Shown in pieces: positions 7,690 through 16,002 of a DNA stretch of 35,696 nucleotides (position 1 is its first letter; every line of letters begins with the position of its first letter). The DNA comes from Ignavibacteriota bacterium (GTDB taxonomy: Bacteria; Bacteroidota; Ignavibacteria; UBA10030). The notes beneath the pieces were generated by a model that searched no databases, was not told where the DNA came from, and saw nothing but the letters and a program-made list of their open reading frames with translations. The position numbers and the translations under genes were made by a program. The stretch lies in assembly GCA_003142475.1 (NCBI GenBank), contig PLMK01000061.1, positions 4,027 through 39,722 of the forward strand. The letters are read 5' to 3'.

Positions 7690-8593
7690 AACGGAACTTG
7701 CTTCCTGTTACCTGAACAAGTGTTGTCAATGCATTTTCTGGAATTTGACCATTGATCGTGCCGGTGATGGTTGCTGCGCTGAGTTGTGGGTTTTCAATCT
7801 TTATCTTGATATCAAGCTGTGATTCTAAGTCTCTGCAAACAGATTCAAGACTTGATCTGTATGTCGTAATCTTTCCCTGCAGCCATCCAGGATAATCGGA
7901 AAAAGGAAGAGAGGCCGGAAGTCCGGGATAATCATCCTTGGCACATTGAGAAATTTGACCCCTCGTAAGAATAATGCTGCTGTCCTTTCCATTTTTGAAA
8001 ACACTTACCTGTACGCTTCCGCTTAACACTGCTACTTCCATTTTTTCGTCGCGCACCCGGACATTAAACTGTGTTCCCAGCACTTGCACGGTGCCAATAT
8101 CTGTAGAGATAATAAACGGCGTTCCATTTTTCCGTACATGAAAGAGTGCTTCGCCTTTGAGTGAGACTCTCCGTGCTTTCTCAAACGGCGAACGATTGAC
8201 TTTTAATTCCGACATGTAATTGAGTGTTACTTCTGTGCTATCCTGCAGTGTTATAGTCGAGTGTTGTCCCTTTGCAGTCTCGTATATCCTCGATGAAGAA
8301 TTGTGCAACCATACTACTCCAACCATAATGAGAACAGCACACGCAACAGCAAATGAAAAAGCCGGCTTGAAGAATATTTTACGAGAAATAACAGATCTTT
8401 CGCCACTGATACTCTGCTTACTTTCCAGAGTAATTTTCAAACGCCTCCATTGTTCGGTTGTTTCCGGATCGACCGCATGAATTCGCCGAGCGCTGGATTC
8501 CATGACATTCTCAGTCGTGCGGGTCAAATTATTAGCATCATGAGAAGATTTACGATGCCTGAGTCGAAATAAAAAGTTGAACATATTTACCAT
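7661..8593 (-). CDS. FecR-family anti-sigma factor
   Basis: This 310-aa membrane protein has a cytoplasmic N-terminus of about 74 residues, one transmembrane helix at about 75-96, a periplasmic FecR domain at about 103-200 (LQDSTEVTLNYMSEL, KGEALFHV, VLGTQFNV, VLSGSVQV) and a C-terminal DUF4974-like domain at about 235-308. Such proteins hold or activate an ECF sigma factor in response to a TonB receptor's STN domain. The receptor overlaps its 3' end. The matching sigma gene is not directly upstream as usual but lies divergently beyond a serpin gene. The start could instead be the Met at codon 4 (8584). The 150 bases upstream are AT-rich, with no promoter I can defend. Confidence 0.88.
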   Translation of the reverse strand: MVNMFNFLFRLRHRKSSHDANNLTRTTENVMESSARRIHAVDPETTEQWRRLKITLESKQSISGERSVISRKIFFKPAFSFAVACAVLIMVGVVWLHNSSSRIYETAKGQHSTITLQDSTEVTLNYMSELKVNRSPFEKARRVSLKGEALFHVRKNGTPFIISTDIGTVQVLGTQFNVRVRDEKMEVAVLSGSVQVSVFKNGKDSSIILTRGQISQCAKDDYPGLPASLPFSDYPGWLQGKITTYRSSLESVCRDLESQLDIKIKIENPQLSAATITGTINGQIPENALTTLVQVTGSKFRYEAGSYIIY

Positions 8594-8743
8594 CCGTTTA
8601 ATGTATTTAAAATGCGCCCATTGGTTATGGAAAATTCTATTTGTTGCTTATATAGACTCGTTAACAATAAGATAGATAAATGCAATATTCGCTGAATCCT
8701 GGAATGAATCCCCGTTGTGACCTAGAGAATTTATAAACTTGAA

Positions 8744-8851
8744 TCAAACAAAGAGATTATTTTGAGAATTATCAGTTTGCGAGCCATGATCTGACTGGCC
8801 GGCTGCCAACGCAAGAATAAAATAAATAATCCATAAAGTAAATTTCTTCAT
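8744..8851 (-). CDS. Possible 35-aa signal-peptide-like small protein
   Basis: The short reading frame encodes a basic start (MKK), a hydrophobic run and LALAAGQ, then a polar tail rich in Q, N, S and D, ending in a stop. A GGAAG sequence stands 9 bases before the ATG. It starts 40 bases after the serpin stop on the same strand. It could be a secreted peptide or the surviving signal peptide of a truncated gene. No homology is recognised. Confidence 0.3.
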   Translation of the reverse strand: MKKFTLWIIYFILALAAGQSDHGSQTDNSQNNLFV

Positions 8852-8891
8852 AGTATCATGCTTCCATAGCTGAAATCCATTTCTTTCATCC

Positions 8892-10130
8892 TTATGATGC
8901 AACAGGATTAACGATCTTCCCAATGAATAATATCGTCCCGGATTGATGCTCGCGAATCACAAAAATAAACGGATGATCGATGCGCATAAACTTGATTTCA
9001 GGTTTTTCGGGGTATACAGTTGTTCCAACACTTATTGCTGTCACAGCAGCTGCTTCTGTTCCTTCCTCATCAACATCCACATATGTTTTATGCAATACGT
9101 CGGAAACGAATAATCCAACTTTAGAACTTATGTGAGAAAGATCTGCCCTCAAAGGATCAAACGCTATTCCCATGCCAAGCGCCTTCAATTCACTACTCAA
9201 GGATTTAGAATAGTTCAATGTGAATTTAGGTATATATAAATCGACCTTCGCCGAATCTAATTTATTTATTATTGCATTCCATTGCACTTGCGTTAGTGCT
9301 GATGTAAATTGATCAATTGAAATTCCAGCGGCAGGTAATATCACCGTCATACTAAAGGACCGATCACCGTACGGTAAATCTATCGCTTGTAAAGAATTAT
9401 CTCCATAATACGCATAAGTATCTTCTTGGCTCATTAACTTGCATGTAGTAATGCTTCCGTCTGCACAAGAGAAGGGCGCATCTTTAGTACCCGATGAATC
9501 AAATTTATACGTCCATGTCCCTTTAAAATATATAGCATTGATCAGATACATTACGATATTGGATGGAATATTGCCATCAAGTATCGTAGGGATTTTTCTG
9601 TTTGTCTTCGTGTTCACCCAGTTGTTGATGGTTTGTACTGCACTGGGTAAATCAAAATCCAGCGAGTCCACTTCTGCATCGAAATAGTTTTTATTGACAT
9701 TCAAGAAATTGGGTAGCACCGGGAATCCATCTCTATACCAAATAGAATTAGCATTTTGGAATGTTACATGAGCATCAAGAGTTGTTAAAAAGGCGGAGCT
9801 ATTTTGGTATGCATTGTTTATGTCATCCAATGACATACCTGCATCACCAAGCGCCCGTTCCAATGAATCAAGCGTAGCACCATTTGCACCGTTAAGCAGC
9901 ATACCAAATGCCATTGAAACGCTAAAGGGAGATATAAAAACATTTTTCCCTGTTTCCGTATTATTAATTTGAGTGAATAGTTTAAAGCCAAAGCTGTTGT
10001 CGGCGTCAATAACCGATTTCGCGAGAGGTGTAATTCGATTGATTGGATTGTCCGCTGCGGGGCCAGCAGGATTTTGTTTACATGATGCAAAAATGGCAAG
10101 TAAAACAAATATCATTCCATAATATTTCAT
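8892..10130 (-). CDS. Serpin-family protease inhibitor lipoprotein
   Basis: This 412-aa protein has a lipoprotein signal peptide (LLAIFASC, Cys17), so it should be membrane anchored. The serpin fold is clear from NVFISPFSVSMAFGMLLNGA near residue 64 onward, the shutter and breach regions, and a C-terminal HPFIFVIRE...FIGKIVNP. The reactive-loop hinge reads EEGTEAAAVTA (355-365), with small residues typical of inhibitory serpins. Aligning to alpha-1-antitrypsin puts P1 at about T371 and P1' at V372, so the target protease is uncertain, perhaps elastase-like or subtilisin-like. A strong AGGAGG lies 10 bases before the ATG. It sits between fecR and the divergent sigma gene, which is unusual. Confidence 0.92.
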   Translation of the reverse strand: MKYYGMIFVLLAIFASCKQNPAGPAADNPINRITPLAKSVIDADNSFGFKLFTQINNTETGKNVFISPFSVSMAFGMLLNGANGATLDSLERALGDAGMSLDDINNAYQNSSAFLTTLDAHVTFQNANSIWYRDGFPVLPNFLNVNKNYFDAEVDSLDFDLPSAVQTINNWVNTKTNRKIPTILDGNIPSNIVMYLINAIYFKGTWTYKFDSSGTKDAPFSCADGSITTCKLMSQEDTYAYYGDNSLQAIDLPYGDRSFSMTVILPAAGISIDQFTSALTQVQWNAIINKLDSAKVDLYIPKFTLNYSKSLSSELKALGMGIAFDPLRADLSHISSKVGLFVSDVLHKTYVDVDEEGTEAAAVTAISVGTTVYPEKPEIKFMRIDHPFIFVIREHQSGTILFIGKIVNPVAS

Positions 10131-10334
10131 ATCAGATTAACCTCCTATTTTTTTCATGTTATGCTGTCTAAACATTTTCAATGTACGATTTTTCATTCCT
10201 CACTTGCGATATCTTGGATTCTACAGAAAATCGCATCCTTTTTCCTTATTGTAATAACGATTATCCAGCCTCACACACCTATGTATTCACCCTTGATTAT
10301 CAGATAATTATTGTGACGTACCTGTATGCAATTC

Positions 10335-10365
10335 TTGCAACTCTCACATTGACGGTTTATCTTTG
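10335..10365 (+). promoter_or_regulatory. Candidate Bacteroidota-type promoter of the sigma gene
   Basis: TTG (10335-10337), 20 bases, then TATCTTTG (10358-10365) fits the Bacteroidota pattern of TTTG-like -33 and TAnnTTTG -7. Transcription would begin near 10370, leaving a leader of about 30 bases and supporting the start at 10400. Confidence 0.4.
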
Positions 10366-10399
10366 TATGCATCATTTCGTTATCGAATCCTCGAATATT

Positions 10400-10936
10400 A
10401 TGAAAATAAAGACACCTGATAATCAGCTCTTAGAACAAGTGAAAGATTCCGATGTGGAGGCTTTTCGCCAGCTGTTCGAGCATTATCAACCGATTTTGTT
10501 TCGTCAGGTGTTATTTCAAACTAGTGATACAGATCAGGCACACGATATTGTCCAGCAGACTTTTATCTCCGTGTGGGAGCATAGAAGTTCCATCAAACCT
10601 CCTCTTAGTTTCCTTGCATATATTCTCCGCATCAGCCGAAATCTTATCTATGATGCAGTGAAACATCAGAAAATACGGGATCGCATAGATGTAACACTTC
10701 CTCCGCCTGCCCAATCAGAACTTGATGATCCTGCTGAAGCACTGCACCTTGCGATGCTCCAAGAAAGGATCACAGCTATCATCAACGATCTTCCACAGAA
10801 ATGCCGGGAGATATTTCTTCTCAGCCGCTTTGAGGGAAAATCTAATCAAGAAATTGCAGACTCCTTGCAATTGAGTGTGAGAACCGTTGAACATCAAATC
10901 AGCAACGCCCTTAAGGTATTGCGGAAACAACTTTGA
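10400..10936 (+). CDS. ECF RNA polymerase sigma factor
   Basis: This 178-aa group 4 sigma factor has a sigma-2 region at about residues 10-77 (FRQLFEHYQ, DIVQQTFISVWEHR, RNLIYDAVKH) and a sigma-4 helix-turn-helix at about 118-172 (LPQKCREIFLLSRFEGKSNQEIADSL, split here by its turn, then SVRTVEHQISNAL). The open frame extends 73 codons further upstream, but that part is hydrophobic, unlike sigma factors, and would precede the likely promoter. I therefore chose the ATG at 10400. It most resembles the Bacteroidota expansion that partners with FecR proteins, so it probably controls the fecR-receptor operon, although a divergent serpin gene separates them. Confidence 0.88.
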   Translation: MKIKTPDNQLLEQVKDSDVEAFRQLFEHYQPILFRQVLFQTSDTDQAHDIVQQTFISVWEHRSSIKPPLSFLAYILRISRNLIYDAVKHQKIRDRIDVTLPPPAQSELDDPAEALHLAMLQERITAIINDLPQKCREIFLLSRFEGKSNQEIADSLQLSVRTVEHQISNALKVLRKQL

Positions 10937-11013
10937 TCGAGATCAGCGAGAAGGATTACTTGGGAGAGAATGATATGTTCTTGTTGATGCTCCGGGAGGG
11001 TTTGTAAAGCGTG

Positions 11014-11055
11014 ACGGAAGTTGACCTAGGAGACACTCCTGGTGTGAACTTCCGT
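11014..11055 (+). terminator. Strong imperfect hairpin downstream of the sigma gene
   Basis: ACGGAAGTT (11014-11022) pairs with AACTTCCGT (11047-11055), with a further AGGAG/CTCCT stem inside. It lies about 80 bases after the sigma stop in a convergent intergenic region. No T run follows, so it may instead be a palindromic element. Confidence 0.35.
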
Positions 11056-11103
11056 TTGTAGTCGTAAGAAATTCGGTGGATGTAAAAGAGATTTATGGAA
11101 ACT

Positions 11104-11150
11104 CCTTTGCTTAAAAGGCAGATGCTCTCTCCACCGAGCTACACGCTCGC
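11104..11150 (-). pseudogene. tRNA-Lys(TTT)-like 5' half
   Basis: On the minus strand the sequence has TA at positions 8-9, a D arm (GCTC...GAGC) and a seven-base anticodon loop CTTTTAA with anticodon TTT. The anticodon stem has one mismatch. The expected T arm (GGTTCGAATCC-like) and 3' acceptor do not follow, so this looks like a decayed or truncated tRNA gene. Low to moderate certainty. Confidence 0.35.
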
Positions 11151-11211
11151 ACATTACGAGAATGTTCCGCTTCACCGAACAGCAATATTATACAAAATAG
11201 AGCGTCGAAAT

Positions 11212-11514
11212 TTAATGTGAATTTTCTGAACTTATCTCTTTTGGTTGTGCTGTAACTTCGGCATTCGTATTTTTACGAAAGAGAATACCAATCGGTATAA
11301 TCACACAATAACCTAATACTAATAAAATCGGCGCAACAACGAGGGGCATTGTTCCATTCCATGGGTCTTGTGCAAGGGCTATATATCCAAATATTATGCA
11401 TAGGATCCCTGCGCTCAGAATTTGATAATTTAATTTTGTAAATGGAAGCGCTCCACTGAATGTTTTCTGTTTCACTGATACACGTTTTTCAATTCTAGCC
11501 ATTTTATTCTCCAA
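11212..11514 (-). CDS. Small two-helix membrane protein, DUF3098-like
   Basis: This 100-aa protein has a basic N-terminus and two hydrophobic segments (about residues 30-48 and 57-78, the second with PILLVLGYCVIIPIG) and a polar tail. The sequence around F-T-K-L-N-Y and V-A-P-I-L-L-V-L-G-Y resembles DUF3098 proteins of Bacteroidota, which have no assigned function. It lies downstream of the lolD gene on the same strand but beyond a good terminator, so it probably has its own promoter. Family assignment is from memory of the pattern and only moderate. Confidence 0.6.
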   Translation of the reverse strand: MENKMARIEKRVSVKQKTFSGALPFTKLNYQILSAGILCIIFGYIALAQDPWNGTMPLVVAPILLVLGYCVIIPIGILFRKNTNAEVTAQPKEISSENSH

Positions 11515-11525
11515 GATAAATCATG

Positions 11526-11555
11526 AAAAAACCCGACGATGAGGAAAACGCCGGG
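11526..11555 (-). terminator. Intrinsic terminator after lolD
   Basis: On the minus strand CCCGGCG and CGTCGGG form a seven-position stem with one mismatch and a 10-base loop, followed by six T. It ends the aspS-to-lolD transcription unit. Confidence 0.75.
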
Positions 11556-11649
11556 CATGAATATTTTCAATGGTCATGGAAATCACCATTGCTTTGATGT
11601 AAAAAGTAATTTAAAGCATTTCTTTTCAATGTCAAGATCCGAAAATAAT

Positions 11650-12348
11650 TTACTGATGCCTGGTAATATTCAATTTTCCTTCTGAGAGACGGAGAACACG
11701 ATGCGCACGTCTCGTAAGATCAAAATTGTGTGTTGCAACCACAAATGTCATTCCAAATTCTTCCGATAGATGTACCAGCAAACGATGTAAACTCAGCCCA
11801 TTTTCTTCATCAAGATTACCGGATGGTTCGTCTGCAAGAACAAGTTTGGGATTATTCATAAGCGCACGCGCGACAGCTACACGTTGTTGTTCTCCGCCGG
11901 AAAGTTCGTTTGGCTTATGGCGCGCACGATCTGAAAGTCCTACTTGTTCCAAAAGTATTTGAGCACGCGGGGTCGCTTCCTTAATTGTTTTTCCAGCTAT
12001 GAGCGCTGGCATACATACATTTTCTAACGCTGTAAATTCTGGTAGAAGATGATGAAATTGAAAAATAAAACCAAGCGAGCGATTTCTAAACACTGCCAGC
12101 TGTTCTTCTGTAAGTGCGAAAACATTCTGCTCACCAAGTTTTACCATTCCATCCGTTGGACGATCAAGTCCACCTAAAATGTGGAGCAAAGTACTCTTAC
12201 CCGAACCCGATGGCCCTACAATTACAACGAATTCCCCATGTCGAATTTCAATATCGACACCTTTAAGAACCTGAAGAGCTTGATTCTTTCCCATCGGGTA
12301 TTCTTTCCAAATATTCTCTCCGGTTAGAAGAGTAAAGCGACGTGTCAT
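11650..12348 (-). CDS. lolD: Lipoprotein-releasing ABC transporter ATPase
   Basis: This 232-aa ATPase would power release of lipoproteins from the inner membrane. Visible motifs are Walker A GPSGSGKST (45-53), the signature LSGGEQQ (149-155), Walker B LVLADEP (169-175) and the switch histidine in VVATHN. The FIFQFHHLLPEFTALENV segment is typical of LolD within the MacB/LolD group. I chose the ATG at 12348 because it forms an ATGA overlap with the stop of the upstream permease; another ATG two codons earlier (12354) is equally possible. With the two upstream permeases it makes a full LolCDE-type complex. Confidence 0.9.
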   Translation of the reverse strand: MTRRFTLLTGENIWKEYPMGKNQALQVLKGVDIEIRHGEFVVIVGPSGSGKSTLLHILGGLDRPTDGMVKLGEQNVFALTEEQLAVFRNRSLGFIFQFHHLLPEFTALENVCMPALIAGKTIKEATPRAQILLEQVGLSDRARHKPNELSGGEQQRVAVARALMNNPKLVLADEPSGNLDEENGLSLHRLLVHLSEEFGMTFVVATHNFDLTRRAHRVLRLSEGKLNITRHQ

Positions 12349-13571
12349 TCCCATCGTATGGCTTTCACTGGGTCAAGATTTGCCGCCCGTTTAGCCGGGA
12401 AGCGTGAAGCAAGCGAACATAAACCAATTGCAGCGGCTGCAATAACCACAATGTCCATAAAATGGACTTCAACAGGCATTGCGGGAATAATATAGACTGT
12501 GGTATCGAGCGCAATTAAATGATATCGTTCTTGAAGATATACAATAAGTAATCCAATGACGGATCCGGCTATCGTACCAACAATCCCCACAAATAGACCT
12601 TGAAGACCAAATATTTTTTTAAGGCTTTTGTTTGAAGCGCCCATTGATTTTAGAATTCCAATATCGCGCCTCTTCTCAATAACAGTCATAGTCAATGAAC
12701 CGAGAAGATTGAATGAAGCGACCGCAATGATAAGACAGAGTACGATGTACGCACACCACCGTTCAATTTGCATGACAGTGAATAGTTCACGGTGCAAATC
12801 GTACCATGTTAGATAACGAAATGTGTTCCCGTACTTCTTTTTAAATTCATTCCTCATATGTTCCGCATTATCTATATGACCAAAACGAATATCGATGCCA
12901 TCAATTCGATTTGTCCGCCCGAAGAGAGATTGAGCACTGGTCAAGTTAGTGAAAGCATAGAAACCGTCATAATCTTTATTGTTTGATTCGTAAATTCCAA
13001 CTACTTGAAAACGGCGAATGATCGGTAATGCGAATTGCATCGCCGCCAATTCCGCGCCTGAGGGACTTATGATAGAAATTGTATCGCCAATGACAACACC
13101 TAATCTATCGGCAAGAACAAGACCCAATACAATTCCGTTTTTTTGTTTTTCATTTAAATCGACTGATCCGAGAATAAGTTTTTCTGAAAGCCCGGAGACA
13201 AATGGGATTTTACTTGTTTCGAGTCCTCTGATATTGACGACGCGATTTACATTTCGTGAAACTATAAGTGCTTTTCCGCCTACAAAAGGCGAGCATGCTT
13301 TCACATGCGGCTGATGAGAAATGTATTCGAGCATCGGACTGTAACCAATCGAATCCAATGGAACAGTACTTTCGATCCGTAGATGCGGATCAAAATTTAT
13401 AAGGATGGAAGACACCAAGCTTCCAAATCCATTAAACACCGATAACACGACAATGAGCGCCGCTACGCCAATCGTAACGCCTGCGATAGAGATTGCCGAA
13501 ATTATTGAAACAAATTTCAGATCCTTTTTGCTCAATAAATATCGGCGCGCTATAAGACGTTCGTATCTCAT
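12345..13571 (-). CDS. LolC/LolE-family ABC permease (second of two)
   Basis: This 408-aa permease has one N-terminal transmembrane helix (about residues 26-48, ISIAGVTIGVAALIVVLSVF), a large periplasmic domain and three C-terminal helices (about 270-400), the FtsX/MacB topology. It starts ER-x-IARRYLLSKK, like other LolC/E proteins. The reading frame is open 20 codons further upstream, but the ATG at 13571 overlaps the stop of the preceding permease as TAATG, which suggests translational coupling. Whether it corresponds to LolC or LolE cannot be settled without alignment. Confidence 0.88.
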   Translation of the reverse strand: MRYERLIARRYLLSKKDLKFVSIISAISIAGVTIGVAALIVVLSVFNGFGSLVSSILINFDPHLRIESTVPLDSIGYSPMLEYISHQPHVKACSPFVGGKALIVSRNVNRVVNIRGLETSKIPFVSGLSEKLILGSVDLNEKQKNGIVLGLVLADRLGVVIGDTISIISPSGAELAAMQFALPIIRRFQVVGIYESNNKDYDGFYAFTNLTSAQSLFGRTNRIDGIDIRFGHIDNAEHMRNEFKKKYGNTFRYLTWYDLHRELFTVMQIERWCAYIVLCLIIAVASFNLLGSLTMTVIEKRRDIGILKSMGASNKSLKKIFGLQGLFVGIVGTIAGSVIGLLIVYLQERYHLIALDTTVYIIPAMPVEVHFMDIVVIAAAAIGLCSLASRFPAKRAANLDPVKAIRWE

Positions 13572-14812
13572 TATGAAAAACGAATAAGTGTGATAGGATC
13601 CATTTTTGCTGCAAGTCTTGACGGAAGCCATGAAGCAATAAAGCTCATCCCGATCGCGGCAATACTCACGAGAAAAAAATTGAAAATGGAAAGCTCAATC
13701 GGCACATGAGTCATAAAATAAATTCCCGATGGAAGCGGGAATAATCGATAGCGAAGTTCTAACCAACAAAGTACCAGCGCAATAAGATTGCCGAGAATTG
13801 TTCCAACAATCCCAATAAGTAATCCTTGTTTCATAAAAACTGTAACAATATTTTTGCGTTGCATACCAATGGTCATTAATGTTCCTATTTCCCGTGACTT
13901 TCCAAGTATCATCATCAATAATGTTCCAATAATATTTACCGTAGCGACAATAATAATAAGCGCCAATATAATCAATACTGGAATTCGCTGAAGATCGACC
14001 CAGGCAAATAAATTTCTGTATTGTTGGAACATTGTTCGGGCATAATATGGATAACCGAGGTATTCGGGAATTTGTTGAGCAAGCGATGCAAGACTATCTG
14101 TGTTGGAAACTAAGATATCAAACCCCGAAACAGTTTTCCCGACTTGACAGAGACGCTGTGCATTTCTCAAATTGACATAGATGACACTTCCATCATAATC
14201 GGCCATTCCTGTTTCGTAAATACCACTGATTTCAAATTGCATTATGCGAGTATGGGCAATCGAAAGCGATGTCCCTCCTAACGCGTATATCAAAACACGA
14301 TCATTAAGCTGCACATTTAATTTTTCTGCTAAACGCTTTCCGAGAATGACTCGCTGAGCGCCGGTTTCACGTTCTTCAAGATCATAGACACCTTCCACAA
14401 GCCTTCGTTTTGCTGCAGAAATATCGTTTGTCGGATCAACACCTTTGATCAGAACACCGTCTATATCCGCTTTTGATCGAATCATTCCTTCGCGAGAAAG
14501 ATACGGTGCCATCTCAAGTACTTCTGGGAATTGTACAATAACTTTTTGAATTGTCAAAGCAGGGTCTGGCAATAAATCATTTTCGAAAGCGAACAATTGC
14601 ATATGAGCTGTAAAGCTTACAACATTTTCTTTGATGGTTCTCTCAAATCCACCGAGAATGGCGAGAGTAATGTCTAAACTGGCAACACCAAGTGTAACAC
14701 CAACAATTGCTATAAATGTAATAAAAGAAACAAATCCTCTATTATGTCTCGACGTCAAATGTCGAACCGCAATGAAATCTGTTACATTTATTTTTTTTAG
14801 CCTCAAGTGCAT
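13571..14812 (-). CDS. LolC/LolE-family ABC permease (first of two)
   Basis: This 413-aa paralogue of the following gene has the same plan: an N-terminal helix after ...RHLTSRHNRGFVSFITF, a periplasmic domain at about residues 60-270 and three C-terminal helices. It contains GTLMTIGMQRKNI, the cytoplasmic coupling segment that would contact LolD. It starts 17 bases after the prfB stop and is coupled to the next permease by TAATG. Two different permeases plus one ATPase point to a heterodimeric LolCE complex rather than the homodimeric LolF form. Confidence 0.88.
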   Translation of the reverse strand: MHLRLKKINVTDFIAVRHLTSRHNRGFVSFITFIAIVGVTLGVASLDITLAILGGFERTIKENVVSFTAHMQLFAFENDLLPDPALTIQKVIVQFPEVLEMAPYLSREGMIRSKADIDGVLIKGVDPTNDISAAKRRLVEGVYDLEERETGAQRVILGKRLAEKLNVQLNDRVLIYALGGTSLSIAHTRIMQFEISGIYETGMADYDGSVIYVNLRNAQRLCQVGKTVSGFDILVSNTDSLASLAQQIPEYLGYPYYARTMFQQYRNLFAWVDLQRIPVLIILALIIIVATVNIIGTLLMMILGKSREIGTLMTIGMQRKNIVTVFMKQGLLIGIVGTILGNLIALVLCWLELRYRLFPLPSGIYFMTHVPIELSIFNFFLVSIAAIGMSFIASWLPSRLAAKMDPITLIRFS

Positions 14813-14829
14813 AGGGAGTCCGGTGATCC

Positions 14830-15934
14830 TTACTTCATTGAAGATTCAAGAAGATAGCTCTTAATGAATTCATCAATTGCACCATCCATCACAGCTTGCA
14901 CATCTCCTTTTTCTGTTCCTGTTCGGTGGTCTTTAACAAGTTGATATGGTTGAAATGTGTAAGAACGGATCTGACTCCCCCATTCAATTCTTTTCTTTGT
15001 GCTTTCAATTGCGCTGAGTCGTGCTTCTTCTTCTTCTCTGCGAATTTGATACAGACGCGATTTCAACATTTTCATTGCACGTTCACGATTCTGAAATTGC
15101 GAACGCTCTTCCTGACACGCAACAATAACACCTGAAGGTATGTGTGTGATGCGTACCGCAGTTTCAACTTTGTTAACATTCTGACCGCCCTTGCCGCCTG
15201 AGCGGTATGTGTCAATTTTTAAATCCGAAGGATTAATTTCGATTGCGACATCGTCTTCAACTTCAGGATAGACAAATACGGAAGAAAATGAAGTATGTCT
15301 GCGGGCATTTGCATCGAAGGGTGAAATGCGCACAAGTCGATGCACGCCAATCTCTGCCTTCAAATATCCATACGCATACTTACCGATTACTTCAATTGTT
15401 GCACTTTTAATACCGGCACCTTCACCTTCCAGCATATCGGCAAGAAATATTTTTAATCCATGACGCTCACACCATCTGGAATACATTCGTAAAAGCATTT
15501 CTGCCCAATCTTGTGCCTCAGTGCCGCCAGCTCCAGAGTGAATAGTAAGAAATGCATTTTTTTCATCATCGGGACCGCTCAACATATTTTTGAGCTCTAG
15601 GTTTTCAATATCGGTGCGAAGTTTTTCAATATCTCGCTTGGCTTCCGCTTCAAAGCTTGATTCCTGCGCTTCCTCTGCCATCTCAATCAATGACTTCGTA
15701 TCTCGGCAAAGAGTATCAAGCGCTTTCCATGCATCAAGCCACTCTTTTCGGCTGTTAATTTCTCGAATAACTTTCTGTGCTGTTACATTATCATTCCAAA
15801 ATCCGTCTATGGTTGTCCGCGCCTGATATTCATTTAATTCTTGTTCCTTTTTATCGAGGTCAAAGATACCCCCGAAGTGCATCGATACGTTTTCTTTGTT
15901 CTTCCAACTCTGTTCGTAAATCAAGAAAGCTCAA
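14830..15934 (-). CDS. prfB: Peptide chain release factor 2 with programmed +1 frameshift
   Basis: RF2 releases finished proteins at UGA and UAA. Translation starts at a TTG (15934-15932) with AGGAG 9 bases upstream and runs 24 codons to an in-frame TGA (15862-15860). The site reads CGG GGG TAT CTT TGA C, the classical slippery CUU-UGA with a Shine-Dalgarno-like GGGGG before it. Skipping the T at 15862 continues the reading as GAC CTC GAT for 343 more residues, giving 367 aa in all, the usual RF2 size. The stop-recognition tripeptide SPF falls at 204-206 and GGQ at 249-251. The Met codon at 15924 opens the downstream frame but gives a non-homologous start. The frameshift provides autoregulation: low RF2 raises RF2 synthesis. 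Confidence 0.96.
15860..15874 (-). promoter_or_regulatory. prfB programmed frameshift site
   Basis: On the minus strand it reads CGGGGGTATCTTTGA, with C next. It combines the internal Shine-Dalgarno stimulator, the CTT slip codon and a weak TGA-C stop, as in many bacterial prfB genes. Confidence 0.95.
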
Positions 15935-16002
15935 CTTGTTTTTCTCCTGTTTCTTTTTATGCGACGTGCCGCGATACCAACAATATTGCACTGCACGTAA
16001 TT

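Noticed and set aside
10181-10399. 73-codon N-terminal extension of the sigma factor
   Set aside because: It is hydrophobic, unlike any sigma factor, and contains the likely promoter; the protein starts well at 10400.
15903-15924. Met at 15924 as the start of prfB
   Set aside because: It gives a non-homologous N-terminus; the frameshift start explains the conserved RF2 beginning.
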